Shown here piece by piece: positions 1 through 7,122 of a stretch of DNA of 8,540 nt. This stretch comes from Bacteroidota bacterium (GTDB taxonomy: Bacteria; Bacteroidota; Bacteroidia; Flavobacteriales; Flavobacteriaceae): contig JABHYI010000032.1 of assembly GCA_018656255.1 (NCBI GenBank), positions 1-8,540 on the forward strand. Direction: 5' to 3'. Numbering within the stretch: the stretch's first letter is position 1; each line of letters opens with the position of its first letter. The translations under genes were made by a program, and so were the position numbers. Below the pieces are notes generated by a model. It did not search any database and was not told where the DNA came from. It saw only the letters and a program-made list of their open reading frames with translations.

Positions 1-985
1 CCATGTAGAGTTAGCCCTTTGGGCAGATTTATTTATCATAGCTCCAGCCACTGCCAATACACTTTCAAAAATGGCCCATGGTACCAGCGATAATCTATTA
101 TTGGCCACCTATCTTTCTGCAAAATGTCCTGTTTATTTTGCTCCAGCCATGGATTTGGATATGTACAAACATCCAAGCACCCAACAAACTTTCGATACCC
201 TTACAAGCTTTGGCAATACGATTATACCCGCAGCATCTGGTGAACTAGCTAGTGGTTTGGTTGGTCAAGGTAGAATGGCAGAGCCAGAAACAATTATATC
301 TTTTATTTGTTCTAAAATATTAAAAACCCTACCCCTGCAAGGAAAAAAAGTATTAGTTACTGCTGGACCTACCCACGAGCTAATTGACCCGGTACGATTT
401 ATAGGGAATCATTCTTCAGGTAAAATGGGTATTGCTATTGCTGAGCACGCAAGTAGTTTAGGAGCACATGTAACTCTTGTGCTAGGGCCTTCTAGTGTCC
501 CAGTTTCAGACACAAACATACATGTTATAGATGTCACAACAGCCCAACAAATGTATGATGCCGTACATCAATATTACGAAACAACCAATATTGCAATATG
601 CAGCGCAGCTGTAGCAGATTTTAAGCCCGTAAGTGTTTTAGATCAAAAAATCAAAAAGAAAACTGGGGAAGGATTGTCTTTTGATCTTGAACCAACAAAA
701 GATATACTGGCTAGTTTGGGTTTACAAAAGAAGAATCAATTTTTGGTGGGTTTTGCATTAGAGACTCAAAACGAAATAGAAAATTCAAAAAAGAAACTTG
801 AAAAAAAGAATTTAGACTTAATTGTGTTAAATTCGCTAAGAGACAAAGGTGCAGGATTCAAGGGAGATACTAATAAAGTTACCTTTATTGATAAAGACAA
901 TAAAGTGACTCCTTTTGATGTTAAATCAAAGAGGGATGTTGCACAAGATATTTTAGAACATATTATTACAAAAATAAATGCGTAA
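1..985 (+). CDS. coaBC: Bifunctional phosphopantothenoylcysteine decarboxylase / phosphopantothenate-cysteine ligase CoaBC, 5'-truncated by window edge
   Basis: CoaBC joins cysteine to 4'-phosphopantothenate (CTP-dependent) and decarboxylates the product to 4'-phosphopantetheine, in the cytosol, on the way to coenzyme A. The first complete codon is at 2; 327 residues are present of a usual ~400, so only the start of the FMN-binding decarboxylase half is missing. The ATG at 71 is internal: the frame is open upstream and encodes the family stretch HVELALWADLFIIAPATANT, which includes the expected catalytic His (codon 2-4) and a PASANT-like motif. The ligase half starts near 340 with KVLVTAGPTHE and GNHSSGKMG, followed by AAVADFKP and the KIKKK loop, all typical. 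Two decarboxylase positions are unusual: PAMD replaces PxMN (Asp codon 152-154) and ASG replaces ACG in the flap (Ser codon 251-253). The stop overlaps the next gene by 8 nt, suggesting co-translation. Identity is very secure; the consequence of the two changes is inference. Confidence 0.97.
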   Translation, partial: HVELALWADLFIIAPATANTLSKMAHGTSDNLLLATYLSAKCPVYFAPAMDLDMYKHPSTQQTFDTLTSFGNTIIPAASGELASGLVGQGRMAEPETIISFICSKILKTLPLQGKKVLVTAGPTHELIDPVRFIGNHSSGKMGIAIAEHASSLGAHVTLVLGPSSVPVSDTNIHVIDVTTAQQMYDAVHQYYETTNIAICSAAVADFKPVSVLDQKIKKKTGEGLSFDLEPTKDILASLGLQKKNQFLVGFALETQNEIENSKKKLEKKNLDLIVLNSLRDKGAGFKGDTNKVTFIDKDNKVTPFDVKSKRDVAQDILEHIITKINA

Positions 986-1865
986 TTTTTTACTTTTTAT
1001 AACGGTAGTTGTTTTTACAACTACTAGCATTGGTCAAGAACTAAGTGCAAATGTGTATATTGACGCAGAGCAAACAGGCCAACAAAACAATCAGATTTTT
1101 AAAACACTCGAGCAGCAACTCTCCGAGTTTTTAAACAACCGTAACTGGACAGATGAGTCTTATCTCAATCAAGAAAGAATAGATTGTAATTTCACTCTTA
1201 TTATTTCTAATTTTGATGGTACTTCATTTAGTGGTTCTTTGCAGGTGCAATCTTCTAGACCAGTATTCAACTCATCTTACAACGCTCCAATATACAACTA
1301 CAATGACAGGCAAGTGTCTTTTCAATACAAAGAGTTTGAACCTTTGGTGTTTAATATAAACCAATTAGAGTCTAATTTAGTTGCGCTGGTTTCTTACCAT
1401 GCCTATACCATTATTGGCCTGGATGCAGCCTCTTTTGAAGAAAATGGCGGTGATACTTATTTTGAAATAGCAAAACAAATAGTAAATACAGCTTCATCAA
1501 GTAACTATGTTGGTTGGAAATCTACAGACGGGACACAATCTAGGTATAGATATAATGATGCGATGGTTTCTAATGTATACAGAGAGTTTCAAACCGCAAT
1601 GTATAATTACCATCGGGGGGGTCTAGACATTATGGAATCTAACCAAAAACAAGCCAAAGAGAATATTATAGAGGCATTAAAAGGACTAAAAAGTATTAAT
1701 GATCGCAGACCTAATTCTTTTGTTTTGCGCACCTTTTTTGATGCTAAGGTAGATGAGATTAAATCCATTTTTAGCAGCGGGCCACAAGTAAATACAGTGA
1801 CTTTAAAAGAGGATCTTAACAGGATGGCACCTACTAGAAGAACTGCTTGGGGAGAGATCAACTAA
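978..1865 (+). CDS. DUF4835-family exported protein (PorD-type, possibly linked to type IX secretion)
   Basis: This 295-residue protein begins with a clear type I signal peptide: a short basic start (MRN), a hydrophobic run through about residue 15, and a probable cleavage near TTSIGQ (residues 15-20). It is therefore expected in the periplasm or at the outer membrane. The rest matches what I remember of the DUF4835 family, found in Bacteroidota next to coaBC and recN: an early ANVYID segment, a central region rich in Asn, Tyr and Phe, YHRGGLDIM around residues 211-219, and a C-terminal segment ending in RRTAWGEIN. I recall the family also being annotated as the type IX secretion protein PorD, but nothing in the sequence proves that role. 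No enzyme motif and no C-terminal sorting domain is seen. The start lies inside the end of coaBC (ATG at 978, coaBC stop at 983-985), so translation is probably coupled. A run of seven G (1615-1621) sits inside the gene. Confidence 0.88.
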   Translation: MRNFLLFITVVVFTTTSIGQELSANVYIDAEQTGQQNNQIFKTLEQQLSEFLNNRNWTDESYLNQERIDCNFTLIISNFDGTSFSGSLQVQSSRPVFNSSYNAPIYNYNDRQVSFQYKEFEPLVFNINQLESNLVALVSYHAYTIIGLDAASFEENGGDTYFEIAKQIVNTASSSNYVGWKSTDGTQSRYRYNDAMVSNVYREFQTAMYNYHRGGLDIMESNQKQAKENIIEALKGLKSINDRRPNSFVLRTFFDAKVDEIKSIFSSGPQVNTVTLKEDLNRMAPTRRTAWGEIN

Positions 1866-1905
1866 ATGCTATTTTAGTTTTCAATAATACAAGAAATTTT
1901 CAGGT

Positions 1906-3558
1906 ATGATATTAAGTCTTTCAATAAAAAATTATGCTTTAATTGAGGACATACAAGTACCCCTTACCAAAGGTTTAACAATTATTACTGGAGAAACAGG
2001 TGCTGGTAAATCCATACTACTTGGTGCATTAGGGCTATTGCTTGGCAAAAGAGCTGACCTGGGTAGTGTTAAAGATGCGACCCAAAAATGTATTATAGAG
2101 GGAGAGTTTTCCTTAAAAGGATACGGGCTACAAACTCTTTTTAAAGACCATGACCTTGATTATGATGTTCATACCATCATACGAAGAGAGATCTTGCCTA
2201 GCGGTAAATCTAGAGCCTTTGTTAATGACACTCCAGTAGGGTTATCTCAATTACAAGCCTTGGGAGGCTATCTTGTGGATATTCATAGCCAGCAAGAAAC
2301 CAATAGTTTTGCCACAGAAGTGTTTCAGCTAGAAGTTTTAGATGCTTTGGCAGGTAATGCTCCAATACTCCAAGGCTACCAAAATGCCCTTTTGGAGTTT
2401 ACGAGTATTTCAAAACAGTTAGAAAAACAACTTTCACAAAAAGAAGCTGCCCTAAAAGAGCTTGATTACCATACGTTTCTGCAACAGGAACTTATGGAAG
2501 CCTCATTACATACCATAGATCAACAAGCATTAGAGACTAACTACAACACCTTAAATAATGCAGAAGAAATACAAGGGTCTTTTGCTGAAATAGAACAACT
2601 TTTTTCTCAAGAAAACACAGGCATTATTGATAGTGTCAAACAAGCTAGAAGCCTTTTAAATAACATCTCAAAATATGCGCCTTCTTACCAAGAGCTTTAT
2701 GATAGATTACATAGTGTAACTCTGGAGCTTGAAGATGTTATTTCAAGTATTGAAAACACATCTGAAGATTTGCAGGTAGATCCTACAGAATTATTTAGGA
2801 TCAATGAGGTATTGCAAACACTCTACAGATTGCAACATAAGCACAGTGTGTCAAGTGTTAAGGAGCTGGCGGATATAGAATCAAATCTAAGCTCAAAAAT
2901 ATATAACTCGCAGCATCTAGATACCACCATAGAAACACTAGAGAAAGAAAAACAAAAGCTAACACAGGCGCTTTTAAAACTAGCTAAAGATCTTCATGAT
3001 AATAGGGTGGAGGCATTACCAATGTTAGAGCAAAAATTAGAAACATACTTATCATTACTGGGCCTTCCAAACGCAAAGTTTAAGGTAGAATTTACTACCT
3101 CACCTACATTTAAAAAATCTGGGACAGATAGTCTGGCTCTTTATTTTACAGCAAATAAAGGAGGTAATTTTGGACTCCTAAAAAAGGTAGCCTCTGGCGG
3201 TGAAATGAGTAGAATTATGTTGTCTGTAAAAGCCCTACTGTCTCAATATAAAAAATTACCAACCATTGTTTTTGATGAAATCGACACAGGTGTTTCTGGC
3301 GAAATTGCACTAAAAATGGCATACATTATGGGTGAAATGAGTACGCACATGCAAATTCTCAGTATCACACACCTGCCACAAATAGCTGCCAAGGGTGAAC
3401 AACATATAAAAGTCTATAAAGAAGATCGTCAAAACACAACAGTAACACATTTAAAGCAACTCTCACAAGAAGAGCGTATTGTAGAAATTGCTCAGATGAT
3501 AGGAGGTAAAAACATTACAGACACCACCTTAGCCAATGCAAAAGAATTACTCAATTAA
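1906..3558 (+). CDS. recN: DNA repair protein RecN (SMC-like ATPase)
   Basis: RecN is a cytosolic SMC/ABC-type ATPase that acts early in double-strand break repair by holding DNA ends or sister DNA together. At 550 residues it has the usual full length. The N-terminal head carries the Walker A box GETGAGKS (residues 29-36) and a DIHSQQE segment (125-131) matching the DIHGQHE-like Q-loop region of the family. Two long charged helical regions (about 165-215 and 340-385) would form the coiled-coil arm. The C-terminal head has the ABC signature SGGEMSR (430-436), Walker B TIVFDEID with Asp457 and Glu458, and the switch His489 in SITHLPQ. It ends in the usual GGKNITDTTLANAKELL-type tail. The start at 1906 gives the standard family N-terminus (SLSIKNYALIE). 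It lies 40 nt after the DUF4835 gene, with no terminator between, so read-through from coaBC is likely. I saw no recognisable damage-response operator upstream. Confidence 0.97.
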   Translation: MILSLSIKNYALIEDIQVPLTKGLTIITGETGAGKSILLGALGLLLGKRADLGSVKDATQKCIIEGEFSLKGYGLQTLFKDHDLDYDVHTIIRREILPSGKSRAFVNDTPVGLSQLQALGGYLVDIHSQQETNSFATEVFQLEVLDALAGNAPILQGYQNALLEFTSISKQLEKQLSQKEAALKELDYHTFLQQELMEASLHTIDQQALETNYNTLNNAEEIQGSFAEIEQLFSQENTGIIDSVKQARSLLNNISKYAPSYQELYDRLHSVTLELEDVISSIENTSEDLQVDPTELFRINEVLQTLYRLQHKHSVSSVKELADIESNLSSKIYNSQHLDTTIETLEKEKQKLTQALLKLAKDLHDNRVEALPMLEQKLETYLSLLGLPNAKFKVEFTTSPTFKKSGTDSLALYFTANKGGNFGLLKKVASGGEMSRIMLSVKALLSQYKKLPTIVFDEIDTGVSGEIALKMAYIMGEMSTHMQILSITHLPQIAAKGEQHIKVYKEDRQNTTVTHLKQLSQEERIVEIAQMIGGKNITDTTLANAKELLN

Positions 3559-3570
3559 AAAAGGATACTG

Positions 3571-3578
3571 TATATTTA
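3571..3578 (+). promoter_or_regulatory. Possible -7 promoter element for fabI
   Basis: TATATTTA matches the Bacteroidota -7 consensus TAnnTTTG at all but the last base. A start about 5-8 nt downstream would give a leader of roughly 38 nt that is strikingly A-rich and G-poor, as expected for well-translated genes in this phylum. No TTG -33 element is found at the expected distance, and such motifs occur by chance in AT-rich DNA, so this is weak. Confidence 0.2.
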
Positions 3579-3622
3579 CAGCTTAAAATAGCAAACAAAA
3601 ACAACCACTAAAAGTATAAAAG

Positions 3623-4438
3623 ATGTCTTATAACTTACTAAAAGGAAAAAGAGGAATTATTTTTGGAGCTCTTGATGAAAATTCAATTGCTTGGAAAACA
3701 GCAGAGAGAGTTCATCAAGAGGGTGGAACCTTTGTTTTAACAAATGCGCCTATTGCAATGCGTATGGGGCAAATTAAAGCCCTAGCAGAAAAAACAGGTT
3801 CTGAAATTATTCCAGCAGATGCAACATCTATGGAAGATCTTGAGAACTTAGTGTTAAAATCTATGGAAATCTTAGGTGGTAAAATAGATTTTGTACTTCA
3901 CTCTATAGGGATGTCTGTAAATGTTCGTAAAGGTAAGCCTTATACGAGTCAGAATTATGACTGGACACATAAAGGTTGGGATGTCTCTGCGGTTTCCTTT
4001 CATAAAACAATGAGTGTGTTATACAACCACAACGCAATGAACGAATGGGGAAGTATTGTAGCGCTAACCTATATGGCAGCACAACGAGTTTTTCCAGATT
4101 ATAATGACATGGCAGATAACAAAGCTTACTTAGAGTCTATAGCTCGAAGTTTTGGTTATTTCTTTGGAAGAGATCAAAAAGTACGTGTGAACACAATTTC
4201 TCAATCTCCAACGCCAACTACTGCTGGTCAAGGAGTAAAAGGTTTTGATGGCTTTATTGCTTATGCAGAAAAAATGAGCCCACTAGGAAATGCTACGGCA
4301 GAAGATTGTGCTAATTATACCATTGCAATGTTTAGTGATTTAACCAAACGTGTTACACTTCAAAATTTATTTAATGATGGCGGTTTCTCTAATATGGGTG
4401 TAAGTGACCAGGTCATGGATACTTTTACAAAAGAGTAG
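3623..4438 (+). CDS. fabI: Enoyl-[acyl-carrier-protein] reductase (NADH-type, FabI)
   Basis: FabI reduces the trans-2-enoyl-ACP double bond in the last step of each fatty acid elongation round, in the cytosol. This 271-residue short-chain dehydrogenase-like protein has the FabI cofactor loop GALDENSIAW (residues 15-24), the HSIG segment (93-96), and the catalytic triad arrangement Tyr150 (in LTY), Tyr160 and Lys167 (Y-x6-K), corresponding to E. coli Tyr146, Tyr156 and Lys163. NTISQSPTPTTAG follows, with the substrate loop and a DGGFS end. It differs from the enterobacterial form in several active-site neighbours: ADNKA instead of GLAKA around the Lys, and Met97 where E. coli has Phe94. I recall such a form as usual in Bacteroidota. 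It follows recN by 64 nt, has its own A-rich leader, and is closed by a strong terminator, so it may be transcribed alone as well as from upstream. Confidence 0.96.
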   Translation: MSYNLLKGKRGIIFGALDENSIAWKTAERVHQEGGTFVLTNAPIAMRMGQIKALAEKTGSEIIPADATSMEDLENLVLKSMEILGGKIDFVLHSIGMSVNVRKGKPYTSQNYDWTHKGWDVSAVSFHKTMSVLYNHNAMNEWGSIVALTYMAAQRVFPDYNDMADNKAYLESIARSFGYFFGRDQKVRVNTISQSPTPTTAGQGVKGFDGFIAYAEKMSPLGNATAEDCANYTIAMFSDLTKRVTLQNLFNDGGFSNMGVSDQVMDTFTKE

Positions 4439-4458
4439 ATCAATCAATACTATTTCTT

Positions 4459-4492
4459 AAACCACCTTGACGAAAGTTGAGGTGGTTTTTTT
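4459..4492 (+). terminator. Intrinsic terminator after fabI
   Basis: A 13-bp stem (4459-4471 with 4476-4488, two G-T wobbles near the loop) closes a GAAA tetraloop (4472-4475). The right arm merges into seven consecutive T (4486-4492). It lies 20 nt after the fabI stop. The opposite strand lacks a clean T tract after the stem, so it acts for the + strand. This is the clearest transcription boundary in the window and splits the coaBC-to-fabI genes from the glycosyltransferase-to-coaE genes. Confidence 0.92.
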
Positions 4493-4503
4493 GATTAACT
4501 TTA
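4477..4503 (+). promoter_or_regulatory. Possible promoter overlapping the fabI terminator
   Basis: TTG at 4477-4479 and TAACTTTA at 4496-4503 resemble the Bacteroidota -33 (TTG) and -7 (TAnnTTTG) elements with 16 nt between them, slightly shorter than usual, and the last base of the -7 element differs. The glycosyltransferase ATG is at 4508, so a transcript from here would have almost no leader. The gene needs some promoter or terminator read-through, which is the main reason to list this. Confidence 0.22.
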
Positions 4504-4507
4504 CAAA

Positions 4508-5506
4508 ATGATTCAGTTTTCATTTATCATTCCAGTATACAATAGACCTCATGAAATTAAAGAGCTGCTGGAGAGTTTCAAGGCGCTAATTACAAGTGAC
4601 GCCTTTGAAATAGTTATCATTGAAGACGGGTCTACCCTTTGTTGCTCTGATATTGTAGCGGACTATCAAGATGCCTTAGATATCTCCTATTATCAAAAAC
4701 AAAACACAGGTCCAGGAGATTCTAGAAACTTTGGAATGGGTCTTGCCAAAGGAAATTACTATATTATTTTAGATAGTGATGTGTTATTGCCCCCAGATTA
4801 TTTGGAACAAGTGAGCACATTTTTAAAACACAACTATGTAGATTGTTTTGGTGGAGCAGATGCTGCACATGATAGCTTCACAGATTTACAAAAGGCTATT
4901 AACTACACCATGACTTCTTTTTTAACAACAGGAGGTATTCGTGGTAGTAAAAAAGCAGTACAACACTTTGAACCAAGAAGTTTTAATATGGGCCTGTCTA
5001 AAATAGCTTTTGAGGCAACACATGGCTTTGCGAAAATTCATCCTGGAGAAGATCCAGATTTATCTCACCGCATTACAAAAGCAGGGTTTAAAACTGCTTT
5101 TGTGCCAGATATAGCTGTATTTCATAAACGCAGGGTGTCTTGGAGTAGTTTTATGCTACAAGTTAAAAAGTTTGGTCTTGTACGTCCAATATTAAATAAA
5201 TGGCATCCTCAAGGTGCGAAAATCACCTTTTGGCTTCCAACACTTTTTATATTATTCACCCTTGCCAGTATGTTATTTGGTATTATTTACGGGTGGCTAT
5301 TTTTATTGCCTTTGGCTATTTATGTGGCTGTTATCCTTGCAGATGCAACCCTAAAAGCAAAAAGTATAGCTGTTGGTTTTATGGCTGTTTTGGCTATGTT
5401 CATACAGTTTTTTGGATATGGATATGGTTTTTTAAAAGCAACTATTTATATACACTGGCTTGAAAAAGATCCTCAAAAACAGTTTCCAAGATTATTTTTT
5501 AAGTAA
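4508..5506 (+). CDS. Family 2 glycosyltransferase with C-terminal membrane segments
   Basis: A 332-residue inverting-type GT-A glycosyltransferase, expected at the cytosolic face of the inner membrane. It starts with the GT2 hallmark FSFIIPVYNRP (residues 4-14), then VIIEDGS, the acceptor-side segment NTGPGDSRNFG, and the metal/nucleotide-sugar DxD motif LDSDV (Asp89, Asp91). The catalytic-base region is HPGEDPDLSHRI, with Glu181-Asp182 as the usual ED pair. After about residue 235 come three likely membrane spans (roughly 239-260, 262-281 and 290-312) and a short basic cytosolic tail. Donor and acceptor cannot be told from the sequence; an envelope lipid or polysaccharide is the natural guess. 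It is the first gene after the fabI terminator and lies 21 nt before the YbbR-domain gene, so it probably heads a unit with that gene and coaE. A second frame inside it (5200-5463) is open but rich in Cys and Trp and looks non-coding. Confidence 0.92.
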   Translation: MIQFSFIIPVYNRPHEIKELLESFKALITSDAFEIVIIEDGSTLCCSDIVADYQDALDISYYQKQNTGPGDSRNFGMGLAKGNYYIILDSDVLLPPDYLEQVSTFLKHNYVDCFGGADAAHDSFTDLQKAINYTMTSFLTTGGIRGSKKAVQHFEPRSFNMGLSKIAFEATHGFAKIHPGEDPDLSHRITKAGFKTAFVPDIAVFHKRRVSWSSFMLQVKKFGLVRPILNKWHPQGAKITFWLPTLFILFTLASMLFGIIYGWLFLLPLAIYVAVILADATLKAKSIAVGFMAVLAMFIQFFGYGYGFLKATIYIHWLEKDPQKQFPRLFFK

Positions 5507-5527
5507 TTTACAGCAAGTATTTTTAGT

Positions 5528-6478
5528 ATGGCAAAAACATTTAAAAACCCGTTTAAGAATTCAAAACTCAAAGCCTTTATTGTCTTTTTGTTTTTAGCAT
5601 CTGTTTTTTGGATGTTAACCAAATTCTCAAAACAAGATGTTGCTTCTGTAGTTACAACAATAAGCTATGTTAATATTCCTCAAGGATTTATTCTAAATGA
5701 AAATACTCCAGATAATTTTTCTTTTAATGTAAATGCCACAAGATTTGAGTTTTTAGGTTATGTTTTTAAAAAACCCAATATTAAAATTGATGTTGGTGCC
5801 TATTTCAATGAAACTACAAACACAGCTACAGTAGATGGTGCTGCACTAGAGAAGCTCATTCTCAAACAAGTTGTAGATGATGGTTTTGTTACTCAGCTGT
5901 CTTTTTCACAGCTTACTTTAACCCTAGAACAGCTTAGCTTTAAGAAAGTTCCGGTTAGGGAGCAGGTTTCTATTTCATATAATATTGGTTTTGACGCCCT
6001 GGGAGCCAAACAAACAAAGCCAGATTCTGTTACTATCACAGGTTCAAAAAAAATATTGGATACTATTTTCTCTGTTGCAACACTTCCTTTAGATCTTTTA
6101 GATGTTTCAGCATCTTTTGTTCAAGATATTTCATTGCAAAGCTGGCCAAATGCATCAGTAACCATTTCTCCCAAAAGAGTAACCATTTCTCAAGAAGTTT
6201 CTGAGTTTTCTCAGAAAATAATTATGGTTCCTGTATCTATGATAAACCAACCCTCTCAGGGTAATTTTAAACTATTACCTGCAAGTATTAGGGTTGCTTT
6301 TAATGTTCCAGTGGCTAAGTTTAATGAAATATTCCCGGAAGATTTCACCATTATTTGTGACTATAACGCAAGAGATGTAGAAGATAATTTTATGATACCA
6401 GTCATACAGCAAATGCCAAATGATATTACGGGTGTAGAGATGGAAACAAAAAAAATTGATTTATTGATATTTAAATGA
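5528..6478 (+). CDS. YbbR-like domain protein, single N-terminal membrane anchor (CdaR-type family)
   Basis: This 316-residue protein has a basic N-terminus (KNPFKNSKLK), one membrane span at about residues 14-31, and then only soluble sequence, so most of it should lie outside the inner membrane. The soluble part reads as beta-rich YbbR-like repeats: about 37-120, 125-215 (with VPVREQVSISYNIGF and the PDSVTITGSKKILDTI stretch typical of the domain) and 216-316. YbbR-domain proteins in Firmicutes (CdaR) bind and regulate the diadenylate cyclase CdaA; whether the Bacteroidota members do so is not shown, and no cyclase gene is in this window. It follows the glycosyltransferase by 21 nt and overlaps coaE by 4 nt (ATGA at 6475-6478), a strong sign of co-translation. 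The family call rests on the repeat pattern and on my recall that a YbbR gene commonly precedes coaE in flavobacteria. Confidence 0.85.
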   Translation: MAKTFKNPFKNSKLKAFIVFLFLASVFWMLTKFSKQDVASVVTTISYVNIPQGFILNENTPDNFSFNVNATRFEFLGYVFKKPNIKIDVGAYFNETTNTATVDGAALEKLILKQVVDDGFVTQLSFSQLTLTLEQLSFKKVPVREQVSISYNIGFDALGAKQTKPDSVTITGSKKILDTIFSVATLPLDLLDVSASFVQDISLQSWPNASVTISPKRVTISQEVSEFSQKIIMVPVSMINQPSQGNFKLLPASIRVAFNVPVAKFNEIFPEDFTIICDYNARDVEDNFMIPVIQQMPNDITGVEMETKKIDLLIFK

Positions 6479-7071
6479 AAATTGTAGGACTTACAGGAGG
6501 TATCGGTAGTGGTAAATCTACCATAGCAAAGCTTTTTCAAGCCCTGGGAGTACCCGTGTATATTGCCGATAGTGAGGCAAAAAAAATTTTAGCATCTTCA
6601 AAAGATGTGCGTAAAAAAGTAGTTTTATTGCTAGGTGCACAATCTTACACCAATGAGATGCCTAATCGCGCTTATATTGCCCAAAAGGTTTTTAATGATC
6701 CAGTATTATTAGATGGGTTGAATGCTATTGTTCATCCCCAAGTAACTGCTAGTTTTAAGCGCTGGGTTCAAAAACAAGATGCTCCGTATTGTGTTAAAGA
6801 AGCTGCTATTTTATTTGAAAATGGGGGTTTTACCCACTGTGATGCCACTATATTGGTAACCGCTCCAAGAGAGGTGAGAGTTCAGAGAGTTCTCTCTAGA
6901 GATACAATCACACTGGCTGATGTAAACGCCCGTATGGAAAATCAATGGGAGGATCAAAAGAAAATTCCCTTGGCTACTTATGTTATAGATAACATAGATC
7001 TCACAAGCACAAAAATTCAAGTTCAAAATATTCACAAAAAACTTCTAAGTACTTGTGTTTCATCTTTGTAA
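6475..7071 (+). CDS. coaE: Dephospho-CoA kinase CoaE
   Basis: CoaE phosphorylates the 3'-hydroxyl of dephospho-CoA with ATP, the final step of coenzyme A synthesis, in the cytosol. The protein has 198 residues, close to the usual ~200. Visible family motifs are the P-loop GGIGSGKS (residues 8-15), the DSEAK segment with Asp32, which matches the conserved catalytic Asp, IVHPQV (85-90), EAAILFENG (109-117) and the lid-region Arg segment around RVLSRD and RMENQ (153-157). The start overlaps the stop of the YbbR gene by 4 nt and gives the canonical MKIVGLTGGIGSGKS N-terminus. coaBC lies about 5.5 kb upstream on the same strand, so two of the CoA steps are encoded close together, though separated by a terminator. 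Its stop lies inside an inverted repeat (7052-7101). Confidence 0.97.
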   Translation: MKIVGLTGGIGSGKSTIAKLFQALGVPVYIADSEAKKILASSKDVRKKVVLLLGAQSYTNEMPNRAYIAQKVFNDPVLLDGLNAIVHPQVTASFKRWVQKQDAPYCVKEAAILFENGGFTHCDATILVTAPREVRVQRVLSRDTITLADVNARMENQWEDQKKIPLATYVIDNIDLTSTKIQVQNIHKKLLSTCVSSL

Positions 7072-7101
7072 TTATTTTGTTATTATTTAGTTAAACACAA
7101 G
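7052..7101. repeat. 9-bp perfect inverted repeat across the coaE end and the following gap
   Basis: CTTGTGTTT at 7052-7060 and AAACACAAG at 7093-7101 are perfect reverse complements separated by 32 AT-rich bases containing the coaE stop. It is not followed by a T tract, and the long loop argues against an efficient intrinsic terminator. It could be a weak mRNA structure, a protein site, or chance. Confidence 0.45.
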
Positions 7102-7122
7102 AAAGGCTATATGTTAAAAACT

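Noticed and set aside
71..73. ATG at 71 as the start of the first gene
   Set aside because: The same frame is open to the window edge and encodes conserved CoaBC residues upstream, including the catalytic His, so the ATG is internal.
1607..1861. Open frame of 84 codons on the - strand inside the DUF4835 gene
   Set aside because: It is fully antisense to a well-supported gene, has no recognisable motif, and is of a length expected by chance.
3568..3581. CTGTA-TATT-TACAG hairpin after recN, considered as a terminator
   Set aside because: The stem is only 5 bp and mostly A-T, and no T tract follows; it also overlaps the possible fabI -7 element.
5200..5463. Open + strand frame of 87 codons within the glycosyltransferase gene
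   Set aside because: The translation is rich in Cys, Trp and Tyr, as happens when the coding frame of membrane spans is read shifted; the overlapping glycosyltransferase frame is clearly the real one.
6884..6902. Overlapping palindromes AGAGAGTTCTCTCT and TCTCTAGAGA
   Set aside because: They lie within the coaE coding region at Arg/Glu/Ser codons and are short low-complexity AG/CT sequence; no spacing or context suggests an operator.
6811..7035. Open - strand frame of 74 codons inside coaE
   Set aside because: Antisense to a gene with intact family motifs; no independent coding signal.
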